This document shows positions 1-8,194 of a stretch of 12,567 nt of DNA, piece by piece. Both the position numbers and the translations under genes were made by a program. The notes beneath the pieces are model-generated. The model had not been told where the DNA came from. It ran no database searches and saw nothing but the letters and a program-made list of their open reading frames with translations. Source of the DNA: Poronia punctata (Eukaryota; Ascomycota; Sordariomycetes; Xylariales; Xylariaceae); contig MU401984.1 in the NCBI GenBank assembly GCA_022579005.1, positions 1 to 12,567 of the forward strand. Direction: 5' to 3'. Numbering within the stretch: position 1 is the stretch's first letter; the number at the start of each line of letters is the position of its first letter.

Positions 1-3000
1 TTTATAAAGCTATTAAAATATAAGTTTTTTAAAACTAAAATAAAGTTTTTAAAGTTTATTATTATAACTAAAAAAATAAAAATAGATTTTTAAAAAATTA
101 TTATTATTTAAAAATAAAAATTATTAACTTTAATATATAATATATAAATATTTTTAAAGTTTATAAACTTTTATAAAAAGTTTATAGCTAAGTATATAAA
201 CGTTATTATGCTAAATATAATAATTTTAAAAAGTTAAACTTTACTAAGCTATATTTTTAAGTAAACTTTAAAAGTAAATTAAGCGTTTAAAAATATAAAA
301 AAAGCTTTTATATTAGTAACTACTTTTTACTACTAAAATAGCTATTTAAATATTAAAATAAAAACAAATATGTTAATAAAAGTAATATTAAAAATATTAT
401 TATAGCTTTAAAAAAAATATAAAAACTAATTACTTATTAGTTATAAAAGCTTATAAATATAAAAACTAAATAAGTAATAAGCTAGTAAAAGCTTTTAGTA
501 ATTATAAAAAGCTATAAGCATTAATAATAATATTTTAAAAAAATAAATAAAACTTTTATAATATAAATAAATTATATAGCTTTAAAAAGCGTAGTTAACT
601 TATTAGCATAAAGCTTTTTAAAAAAGCTTGCTTACTAAGTATATAAGTTAGCATAGTTTAATTTTAATATAAAATATTAATTAAATATTTTAAATTTAGT
701 AAATAAATTATTAAAAAAGCTAAATTATATAGCTAAAAAAATTAATATAAAAATATAATATTAACGTTAAAAAAAGCTTTAATTAGTTAGCAAGCTACTA
801 TAAATAATATAGTAATTATTAGCAAAAGTCTTATTTAAAAAAAAGAAAAAAGTAAAATATTAGCTTATACTATTAAAATAGCTTAAAAAGCTTTATTAAA
901 CTTATACTTATTAGCTTATTTAATAATAAAAGTATAAATTATAAATTTGCAAGCTTATAAAGCGCTAAACTTTTATTATATAATTATAAATAATTTTTAA
1001 AAGCAAAAAGGTAAAAAGCACTAATATATATGCTTAACTTATATATTATATACTATATAAATAATAATAGTAATATATTTAGTAAAAGCTATTATTAAAA
1101 ATATAAAAACTGCTTTTAAAAAAAAAAAGCTAAAGCTATTATTTATAACTAATATATTTTATATATTAAAGCTAAAAAATTAGCTTAACGTAAAATAGCT
1201 TTTAAACTAGTAGCTTTAATATAGTTTTATAAAATAGTTTATAAACTATAAGCTAAAAACTTTATTTTTATAAAGCTTGTAAAGATTATATACTATAAAG
1301 CTAAAATATATAAAAAGTATTATATTAATAATAAAAATATATTATATTTTAAAAAGTAGCTAATAATTTTAGCTTAAAAAGCTTTAATAAAGCAACTAAT
1401 ATATTAATACTATAATAACTTAAAAGCTAAGTATATAAAAAAAACTAAAATAGCTAAATTATTATAATATAAGTTTTATTAAAAAAGCTTAAAGCAAAAC
1501 GTTTAAAAATATGTTGCTAGCTATATATAATATAAAAAAGCTTAAAAACTAAAGTATAAACTTTATAAAAAGCTTTAGTTTTTATTTTTATTAAAGTAGC
1601 TTTTTTAAAAAATTAGCTTAAACTTTATTATAAAACTATTTTTATATATAAAAGTAAATAGTAACGTTTATAATATAATTTTAGTTATTATAAATTAGTT
1701 TATAAAAATAGTATTATTTATTTTTATATAAAAAACGCTTAATATTATTAAGCTTATAGTAATTATATATTATAAAATAAACTATTAATATAAATTTAAA
1801 AACAAAATTATAAGTAATAAAAATAAACTTATTATAAGCAAATTTTAAAAAAGGTTTTATAAAGTATAAAAAATATATTAGCAGCTATTTACTATATAGC
1901 ACTTTTAAACTAATAGCTAAATAAAATAAGTATATTAAACTTTTAAAAAGTATTTTTATACTTTTTTTAATAATAAGCTAAAAAACTAAGTTAAAATATT
2001 AGCAAATATTAAGTTTATATATAATAATAGCTAATATATTATTATAAGCTATTTACTATTTAAAGCGTTATATAAATACTACTTAAAAAATATTAAGTAT
2101 ATATTAAAACAGCTTTAATTTAATATTTAAAAAGTAAAAAAAAAGCTATAGTAAATAAAAGCTATATGCTATATAGTTTATAAATATTAAAAATAAGTAA
2201 TTAAGTTAATATAAAAACATTATTATAAGCATTATATACTAAAAAAGTTTTAAGTAAGTAATATAGTAAAGATATTAATAGTATACTTTAAGTTTAAGTA
2301 TAAAAAAAAGCTAGCTTTTATATATATTTAAGTTAAAGTTTTTAAAAAAGTAAAAACTTAAACGTACTAAGTTAAATTGCTTAAAATTTATTTTTAAGTT
2401 TATAATATGTTTTTTATATTATTATTTAAACTATAAATAAACTAGCTTAAAAATAGTAATTAAATAGCGTTATTTAAGTTAAAAAATAAAAAATAAAAAT
2501 AAATAATAAAAATATTATTTAGTATTAAAATAATTAAAGTAAATAAAAATACTTAGTAAAATAAAAAAGCTAGCTAGTAAAATATAATATTTAAAAGTTA
2601 GCTAAATACTTAATAAATATAAGCTATTTATTAAACTAATATAAAAAAAAGTTAAAAAAGTTTATATTAAGTAAAATAATAAGTAAAATAATTATATTAG
2701 CATATAAGCACTAAAGTTATAAAGTATATAACTTAGTTAATAAAAAAATAGCAAGCTATTACTAAGCAAGCTAAGCTAAGCTATAATATTTTAAAAACTG
2801 AAAACTTATATTTTAATAAACTTATTATAATTAAAATATATTTAAACTACTAATAAAAAAATATTATTATTAAAAAAAAAGTTAGTAAGTAAAAGCTAAA
2901 AAGTAGCTAAAAAAATAAATAATATACTATGCTATTAAAATAGCTATAGCTAAAAATAAGCAGCGCAATTTAATAAATATTATAAATAAAGCCAGCAATA

Positions 3001-4430
3001 ATAATAAAAACTATATTATAAGTAAAAATCTTTTAATAAGCTTTGCTAATTTTAAAAAACGTTTTAATACTTTTATTTTTATATTTTTTAAAAAAGTTTA
3101 GCTTTTTATTAGCAGCTTTTAAAATAAGTATACGTAATTAGCGCAAGTAAGCATTTAGGTTGCTTAAAAAATTATTTTAATACTTTAAAAAAAATATATA
3201 TTAAGCTTTATATAAAATATTGTTAAAATTATTAAGTAAAAGCTTTTTTTTATTAATATAAAACTATTAAATATTAGTAATTATATTAGCAAGCAAGCAG
3301 CAAAAGTATAAACTATAAAAAAAGCAATAATAATAGTTAATAAGCAATAAATAAAAACTAATTTTTAATAAATAGCAGCATAGCGTTTTTTTTTTTACTA
3401 ATATAACTAGCTTTTTTTTAAAAGCAACTATATACTAAAAAGCTAAGCTTACTTTAAATAAATAAAATATATGCTAACTTATAGCTATAAAAATGTTTTT
3501 TTAGCAAAGTAGCGTTTTTTTGCTTATTATTATTATTTTTATTTTTAGCTTTAGTAATAATAGCTTAATAAGTTTGCTAAATTATAAAAGTTTTAATATA
3601 AAACTAAGCAGCAAACTATATAATATTTTAAGCTATACTAAGTAAAGCAAAAAGTATTTAAAAAAAATTAATATTTTAAAAAACTAATAAGCAAAAAAAT
3701 AGTAAATATATAATATAATAGCTATAATAGTTATACTTATAAAAAGTATAATTAACGTTGCTAAAGTAGTAAAAATAGCAAATATAAAAATTTAAATATA
3801 TATTAAAAATATAATACTAGCAAGGCTTTTTACTAAGCATTATTATAACCTTTAGCTTATTGCTATTAAGCTAAGCAAGATTATAATTAAAATTTAAAAT
3901 TTTATAATTTAAAAATAACTAATATAGTTTAGCATTAAAAGTATGCTAGTATATAAACTTAAAACAAAAAAGCTTTAAAAGTAGCATAATAGTAGTTGTT
4001 TAGTAAAAGGCTTAATAAAATAGTAATGCTAAAAAAAAGCAAATGTTAAAAATAAAGTTATTAAATTAAAAAAAACGTATAAAATAAAATATAAGCTAAT
4101 AAGTTAATAAAAAACAGCTTTTAAAATATAATAAAGCAATTTAATTAAAAAATTTAAAAAGTAGGCTAATTAGCAAATATACTTATAAATATTAAAATTG
4201 CTAAAAACTAGCAACCTAAAAAAAAAGCAATATAATAAAGCACCTAGCTAAAAAACTTACTTACTAAGCTATTTATATATAAACTATATACTAGCTAAAG
4301 CTATGCTAACTAATAGCTAAAGCTTTGCTAATTATATTTTTTTTAATTTTTTTAGCTAATTTAGTTACTTACTTAGCTAACTAAATTAAAGTTATTTAAT
4401 ATACTTAGTTTTTAAAATTGCTAGCAATAT
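1..4430. repeat. RIP-type AT-rich block, presumed degraded transposons
   Basis: This stretch is about 10-13 % G+C in the lines I counted, and stop codons crowd every frame so that no open frame of 60 codons exists. Residual C lies almost only in ACT or GCT contexts. TpC/GpA, CC/GG and CpA are very rare, while TpA is abundant. In Pezizomycotina such blocks are normally repeated DNA hit by repeat-induced point mutation. I could not recognise any reverse transcriptase, integrase or transposase motif, nor LTRs, so the element type is unknown. Several old elements may be nested here. That these are transposon remains is inference from composition, not from homology. Confidence 0.7.
4292..4335. repeat. 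22-bp tandem duplication in AT block
   Basis: Two directly adjacent 22-nt copies (4292-4313 and 4314-4335) differ at 3 positions. Both begin TAGCTAAAGCT and continue TGCTAA. They sit close to the right edge of the first AT block, next to further TTACTTACT/TTACTTACTTAGCT motifs. They could be subterminal repeats of a degraded element or a small local duplication. Confidence 0.6.
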
Positions 4431-4735
4431 TACCTTGCAACTACCCTATTGCTTAAACCTTTATAAATACCTTAGTACAAGCTTATATTCTTCTTTTCCC
4501 CGGGTTAAAAGCTGCTAAGCCTTTTAAGTAACCTTATAGGCTTATATAAATTAGAGCTATTTATAAGAGATCTTTATAACAGTGTAAGTAGGTAAGTAAA
4601 ATACTTATAATAAGATGTAAAAAGAGCTGCTTTAAACAATATAAGTTAAAAGCGGTTTTATTTTATAGTAAGCAGGTTAGTGCTAAGTTTATTATATTAG
4701 TTAAAAATAGTAGATATATACTAGGTATTATAAAC
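4431..4735. other. Less-mutated spacer between two AT-rich blocks
   Basis: In about 300 bases the composition rises and dinucleotides absent from the surroundings reappear: a CCCCGGG at 4498-4504, TCTTCTTTTCC, AGAGATCT and several GG/CC pairs. It contains an inverted repeat with 7-bp arms (TAAGCCT 4516-4522 and AGGCTTA 4538-4544). No gene or RNA is recognisable. It may be unique DNA lying between two RIP-mutated insertions, or a less-mutated end of one of them. Confidence 0.45.
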
Positions 4736-5440
4736 GCCTTAAAAAAACTTATATTTATATTTTATTTTTTATGTTATAAAAGAAGGTGCAAATTTTACTA
4801 TATTAAGCATTTTTTATATTTATTTATTAAATATTATATTAATAAATATATTTACTATATTTTCTTGTTTTATTTTAAAGCTAAATTTAAATATAATAAT
4901 TAATAAAGTTTTTAAGCTATTGCTTATTAATATAAAAGCATATATATTTTTATATATATTTATTGGTTTTTATTTTTATATAAATTTATAATAAAAATTA
5001 AAATAAATTTAAATAATAATATAAGTAATTATAAATTATTAAAAGCATATAAATAAATATAAATTTATTTTAATATATACTTTTATATTTTATATATAAG
5101 TTACTTTATATTTTATTTATTATTAAAATTTAAAAGTAAAAAAAATAAAAAAAAACGCTTTAAAATTTTTATTAAATAAATTTATATAATTATATATATA
5201 AAAAAGTTATAGCTTATTAAAAGTATAAACTTTAATATTTACTATTTATAAAAAACTAATAGCTATAAATTACTTATTATTTATAAAGCTATTAAATAAT
5301 TTATAATTACTATTTTATATTAAAATATATATAAAAAATTAAAAAATTAAATATTTTGTTTTATTTATAATATATATTTAGCAGTATTAATAGTTATTAT
5401 TATACTTATACTTAATACTGGTATATATATTAAAAAACCT
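4736..5440. repeat. Second RIP-type AT-rich block
   Basis: This block has the same composition as the first, with long runs of TATA and AAATTT-like sequence and no open frame. It ends within about 20-40 bases of the 5' end of the tRNA gene. No termini, LTRs or coding traces are recognisable. It is probably the end of a degraded mobile element that inserted upstream of the tRNA gene, but this rests on composition and position only. Confidence 0.55.
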
Positions 5441-5453
5441 CGATTTAAAACAA
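5422..5453 (+). promoter_or_regulatory. Possible TATA-like and CAA upstream elements of the tRNA gene
   Basis: A TATATATAT run at 5422-5430 lies about 30-36 bases before the tRNA, and a CAA triplet occurs at 5451-5453, just before the mature 5' end. A TATA-like box near -30 and a CAA initiation motif help Pol III initiation at some eukaryotic tRNA genes. The TATA run lies at the edge of an AT-rich block, so chance is a serious alternative. Confidence 0.3.
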
Positions 5454-5457
5454 CTAA

Positions 5458-5542
5458 TCTTGAATGGTCTAGTGGTCAGGATACCTGCTTGTCATTACTA
5501 GATAGCTCGCAGGTGGCCGGGGTTCGATTCCCCGTTCGAGAG
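5458..5542 (+). tRNA. tRNA-Asp (anticodon GUC) with a 13-nt intron
   Basis: This nuclear tRNA-Asp decodes GAC/GAU. The cloverleaf folds fully. Acceptor arms TCTTGAA (5458-5464) and TTCGAGA (5535-5541) pair with one T-G wobble. The D arm pairs GTCT with GGAT. The anticodon stem is CCTGC/GCAGG (5484-5488/5509-5513), with loop TTGTCA-C and anticodon GTC at 5491-5493. The T stem is CGGGG/CCCCG around TTCGATT, and the discriminator is G5542, as in yeast tRNA-Asp. A 13-nt intron (5495-5507) interrupts the anticodon loop right after position 37, the standard eukaryotic site. The spliced length of 72 nt before CCA is usual for tRNA-Asp. The internal A box (TGGTCTAGTGG, 5465-5475) and B box (GGTTCGATTCC, 5521-5531) are intact. 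It lies exactly at the border between AT-rich and GC-richer DNA and shows no mutation damage. Confidence 0.93.
5495..5507 (+). other. tRNA intron
   Basis: These 13 bases lie between A37 and C38 of the tRNA-Asp. Removing them restores a 7-nt anticodon loop (TTGTCAC) and a perfect 5-bp anticodon stem. The tRNA splicing endonuclease would remove them. The position is the canonical one for eukaryotic nuclear tRNA introns. Confidence 0.88.
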
Positions 5543-5545
5543 AGC

Positions 5546-5552
5546 TTTTTTT
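5546..5552 (+). terminator. RNA polymerase III terminator (T7 run)
   Basis: Seven consecutive T residues on the + strand begin four bases after the tRNA discriminator base. This is the expected Pol III stop signal for the tRNA-Asp gene. Confidence 0.85.
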
Positions 5553-5892
5553 ACATACCTAATTTTTAAATTCCAGTTCAGGACCCGCATCGTACAGGCG
5601 GCAACATTATGTGGCGGTGGCAGCCAGACAAGAAAGAGGGAGGGTCTACTGGCATGGAATTGGATTTTGGCTATCAGATACATGGAGTGATCCGTCATTA
5701 TTCTATGTGTCTAGGTTCAAGACATCTTTTTTCTAACCCAACTTTCTTCTATAGGCGTGATCTATCATATATGAGAATGGCCCGAACCTCTTGTCTTTTT
5801 TGTTGAACACCCGACCCGTGGAAAATTCCTCTCGTTGTAAAACCCAATCCGTTAGATCAATAAAGACACTTGTTCTCGAAGAATAACGCCGT
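5553..5892. other. Intergenic region between tRNA and the minus-strand gene
   Basis: These 340 bases of ordinary composition are the 3' flank of both neighbours and probably contain the 3' UTR of the minus-strand gene. I see no canonical AATAAA in that gene's sense. One AATAAA occurs on the + strand at 5859-5864, where no upstream coding region would use it. A short dyad, GCCGT-TT-ACGGC, lies around the stop codon of the minus-strand gene. No other gene is recognisable. Confidence 0.5.
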
Positions 5893-6952
5893 TTACGGCC
5901 GATTCATGAACCCTATACCGGGTGAGTTCCGTCCACCTGTATCCGTCAATTCGGCATGCAGTTGACGCGCATGGTGATTTCTTTCTCGCACGGGAGAGGC
6001 AGGGTAGTACTCCGCCGGGTTGGGCTCTATAGCCGCCTGGGTATGTCTCCTAGGCCGCGGATATCCGGCCGTGGCACTCATCTTTCTCGGTCGTATCTTG
6101 GGCGGAGGTGGGGAGGATACCGACGTCGCTGCGGACGACAGAGAGCTGATGGAGAGCTCGGATCCGCCCCTGGTAAGAGAGAAGACGCTAGACCGCCTCG
6201 CCGTCCGTCGGCTCTCTTCCTCGTCAAGTCGCAGTCCCTTGTCGAGCTCCGAGAGTATGTCCTGCACTGACCGGCGCTTGTCGCTCTGCTTTCCGAGCCG
6301 TCTTTCCCACCACCGCCTGTCGTGATCCGGCGGGGAGTACTCCACGAGCGTATCGAGGGCCTGTTCTACCTTCTGCAGCTTGTCGTCGTCAAGATGCAAA
6401 GGGAAATGCTCCGATGCTAGCTCTAAAAGCGCACTGGCGTCGCGCGCTTCTCGCTGCTTGCTTCCGTTGGACTCGTGGAGACCGCACGCGTCGGCCTTGA
6501 AGACGAAAAGATCCGCCAGAGAGACGTATGGGAGTGTTTGTATGTCCACCACTACCTGGGCCGAACTAGGCAGGAAAGGACACAGCCACTCAGGCGTGAT
6601 TTTGATCTCTACCACCCAGCCCGCTGGGTGTCTGTAGAAGAGGGCTTGGGATTTCTCGACGAAACACCTCGTGCCATAGGAAAGTAGAGTCTTCTTCACC
6701 AGACTCGGCGAAGCTGACTTGGTAATGAACTCTATGCTCTGTTCGAAAAGATCAGCAATCACATTCTCAGCATATGGAAACCAGAACATGAAAATAACGT
6801 ACAGCGCATGGTCCTGGTTGTGTCAGATATTTCTTTACGGCCAAGTCACCGATGAGGGCGAGTCGGATATTGGCTAGGCCTGGGGCACCCTTCATGACCT
6901 GGATGACGGCTAGGGCGGCTTGCTCCAGGTCAGTGATGGTCGGGCGGGCCAT
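5893..6952 (-). CDS. Nucleotidyltransferase-fold family protein, two exons, probably catalytically degenerate
   Basis: Exon 1 is 6952-6803 and exon 2 is 6738-5893. Joined in phase 0 they give 331 residues. The start (MARPTITDLEQAALAVI) has A at -3 and G at +4, and resembles starts I recall from a large, uncharacterised fungal family with an AbiEii/MNT-like nucleotidyltransferase fold. Visible motifs are LALIGDLAVKKYL (31-43, usually IGG), SIEFI (51-55, where a DxD-like pair is expected), VEIKITPEW (93-101, where an acidic residue is usual instead of K96), YVSLADLFVFKADACGL (121-137) and KQREARDASALL (144-155), like the R-x-K-D segment of AbiEii proteins. Residues 200-331 are Arg/Ser/Pro-rich and probably disordered (PPPP at 260-263). 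No signal peptide or membrane segment is seen. If the family comparison holds, the catalytic carboxylates are mostly lost, suggesting a binding or regulatory role or a decaying gene. The reading frame itself is intact. Function is unknown. Confidence 0.78.
6739..6802 (-). other. Spliceosomal intron of the nucleotidyltransferase-fold gene (64 nt)
   Basis: Read on the minus strand, the intron begins GTACGT, close to the fungal donor consensus. It has a branch-like TGCTGAT with the branch A at about 6752, 13 nt before the acceptor, and ends GAACAG. Its 64-nt length is typical of filamentous fungi. Splicing joins GCT to AGC in phase 0 and fuses two frames that look like separate genes if unspliced: the first runs into a stop soon after the donor, and the second starts with an artificial Met inside the intron. 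The joined protein then follows the expected order of family motifs. Confidence 0.82.
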
Positions 6953-6997
6953 ACTCAAGGGTGGCAGCGGCGGCGACGCCGAGGAAGAGGACTGCGA

Positions 6998-7010
6998 TAT
7001 ACCTATAAGG
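6998..7010 (-). promoter_or_regulatory. Possible TATA-like element of the minus-strand gene
   Basis: On the minus strand the region reads TTATAGGTATATC, about 45-60 bases before the start codon at 6952. TATA-like sequences are optional in fungal promoters and this is not a perfect TATAAA, so the call is weak. Confidence 0.25.
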
Positions 7011-7103
7011 AAAAGGTGTCGAGTCCAGAGGGCGGCAAAAGGGACATCCCATCGACTTATGAACCAAAAGGTTCGAAATTAGTGTCTGTGTTTATGGTTT
7101 ATT

Positions 7104-7182
7104 CGGGCATGACAGGTTGCCCGGGGCCCGGGCATTTGCAGTTAAAGTCCAGGTAGTCTAGATAGACTACGAGTACGCGTAC
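7104..7182. promoter_or_regulatory. Cluster of palindromes upstream of the minus-strand gene
   Basis: Three perfect dyads occur within 80 bases, 152-230 bases before the start codon at 6952. TGCCCGGG-G-CCCGGGCA spans 7118-7134 (8-bp arms, one-base centre), and an outlying CGGGCA at 7104-7109 offers an alternative pairing. GTAGTCTA-GA-TAGACTAC spans 7153-7170 (8-bp arms). GTACGCGTAC spans 7173-7182 (uninterrupted). CGG half-sites in inverted orientation are typical of Zn2Cys6 regulator sites, and GC palindromes of other dimeric factors, so an operator-like role is plausible. The sequences are seen directly; the regulatory role is inferred. Confidence 0.4.
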
Positions 7183-7190
7183 ACAGCCGG

Positions 7191-7216
7191 TTAGGCAGGG
7201 TTAGGTAGGTTAGGGG
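7191..7216 (+). repeat. TTAGG-type degenerate short repeat
   Basis: Three irregular units, TTAGGCAGGG, TTAGGTAGG and TTAGGGG, follow one another. They resemble the telomere unit TTAGGG but are too few and too irregular to be a telomere tract. They match the general TAGGTAGG/TACCTACC repeat flavour of intergenic DNA in Sordariomycetes, also seen in this window near 7544-7583 and 8398-8417. Confidence 0.5.
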
Positions 7217-7226
7217 AACCTGCTGG

Positions 7227-7646
7227 ATTGGGCCAGTGTTTGGTAGGTACCTGACGTGCCCAACTAGGCCAATTCAACACTCCAACACGAGGTCGCAGCC
7301 AATGAGATCCGAGAATCCCCCTAATTAATGTCATTAGTCTTGCCAGATTGTGCCTTGCAATGTTGGTTGTTTCCCCTTTTATAGCCCCTGCAATAACCCA
7401 AATCCTACAGAGCAAATCACTGTCAGACGATCCTCCTGGGTGTTACTCGCAAAACTACCGAGTCACCAAAACAGAACAAAAGAAAGATTTCTCTGTTCCT
7501 GAATTTGCGACTAGGGAGAAACTAGGATTGGACGATTTATCCATACCTAGGTACATAGTAGCTACTTACTTACATACCTACCCAGGGGCCAGCAATCCAA
7601 TTCAACAATTGCAGGCTTTTGGCATTAGCCAATGCGACCATCCAAT
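7227..7646. promoter_or_regulatory. Cluster of CCAAT/ATTGG motifs
   Basis: Five CCAAT motifs on the + strand (7269, 7299, 7597, 7629, 7642) and two ATTGG (7227, 7527) fall in 420 bases, well above the one or fewer expected by chance. Fungal CCAAT boxes bind the HAP/CBC complex. Two lie in small hairpins: CAATT-CAAC-AATTG (7598-7611) and GCATT-AGCC-AATGC (7622-7635). No confident gene start lies next to the cluster, so its target is unclear. Confidence 0.3.
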
Positions 7647-7770
7647 TGACGCCACCAAGGGCTGCCCGACTATACTCGGCCCCGTCGGTGTGGCTGGGTT
7701 TCGAAGATTGTGGAGTGATCCCACCGAGAAAAGAGACGGACAATCTCCAACAAACTATGTTTCTGTTTGA
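7360..7770 (+). CDS. Weak unrecognised open frame (hypothetical, 136 residues)
   Basis: From the ATG at 7360 a frame of 136 codons ends at TGA 7768-7770. It begins MLVVSPFIAPAITQ, mildly hydrophobic but without a basic start, so a signal peptide is doubtful. It has three cysteines and no domain I recognise. The frame is open back to 7306, and after the single TGA it stays open to 7989. Codon use shows no C/G preference at third positions, and the frame runs through a TACC-type intergenic repeat (7544-7583), which argues against a real gene. Possible readings are a lineage-specific small protein, an exon of an unrecognised gene, or chance. I favour chance. Confidence 0.15.
   Translation: MLVVSPFIAPAITQILQSKSLSDDPPGCYSQNYRVTKTEQKKDFSVPEFATREKLGLDDLSIPRYIVATYLHTYPGASNPIQQLQAFGISQCDHPIDATKGCPTILGPVGVAGFRRLWSDPTEKRDGQSPTNYVSV
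7544..7583. repeat. TACCTAGGTA palindrome and TAC-rich short repeat
   Basis: A perfect 10-bp palindrome TACCTAGGTA (7544-7553) is followed by CTACTTACTTACATACCTACCC. This kind of TACC/CCTAGG microrepeat is typical of fungal intergenic DNA. It lies inside the weak open frame described for this region and lowers confidence in that frame. Confidence 0.5.
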
Positions 7771-8194
7771 ATTTCATTCGCTATTCAGGGTTTGCCGCGC
7801 ATGTGTTCGCCATCAGTTCGCATACCACAATACGAAATTCACACGGACGGAGAGTATACTCATCAGGTATGTGTACAGCAGGCATATACGGACGGATATC
7901 TTAATGCGTGTAAAGGGCCGCGCAAAATCAAAAGGTGCACACAGACAACATGTTCCCCTACAGTCACTGCCAGTCCTGGAAACCAATGAGTGCTACAAAG
8001 ATGAAACAAAATGGAGTGACTGTTTTTAAGGGGGGCATGGCGTGTGGTACTTGTTGTTCACGGTCGCTATGCTTCAGACATCCGCCGGCATTAATTACAA
8101 ACTCCCATTTCAACCTGCAATACAAACCAGACAAGCCAATTCGCCTCAGGACAATAGCATGTCAGGATTTGATTACATATTAAACGACAAGCGT

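Noticed and set aside
1..5440. Mitochondrial DNA as the source of the AT-rich blocks
   Set aside because: The blocks have no open frames, rRNA or mitochondrial tRNAs, and they border a nuclear-type tRNA with Pol III boxes and a spliceosomal-intron gene on the same sequence.
5498..5698. 66-codon minus-strand frame ending in SNGESNPGHLRAI
   Set aside because: Its end is simply the antisense of the tRNA-Asp gene. This peptide tail is a known type of false prediction over tRNA genes.
5956..6687. Four overlapping + strand frames of 70-104 codons
   Set aside because: They are antisense shadows of exon 2 of the minus-strand gene, whose Arg/Ser/Pro-rich GC composition removes stop codons on the other strand.
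6739..6960. Frameshift or pseudogene reading of the nucleotidyltransferase-fold gene
   Set aside because: A well-formed 64-nt GT..AG intron with branch site restores a single frame, so no mutation needs to be invoked.
7191..7216. Interstitial telomere tract
   Set aside because: There are only three irregular TTAGG-like units, matching common fungal intergenic microrepeats rather than regular TTAGGG arrays.
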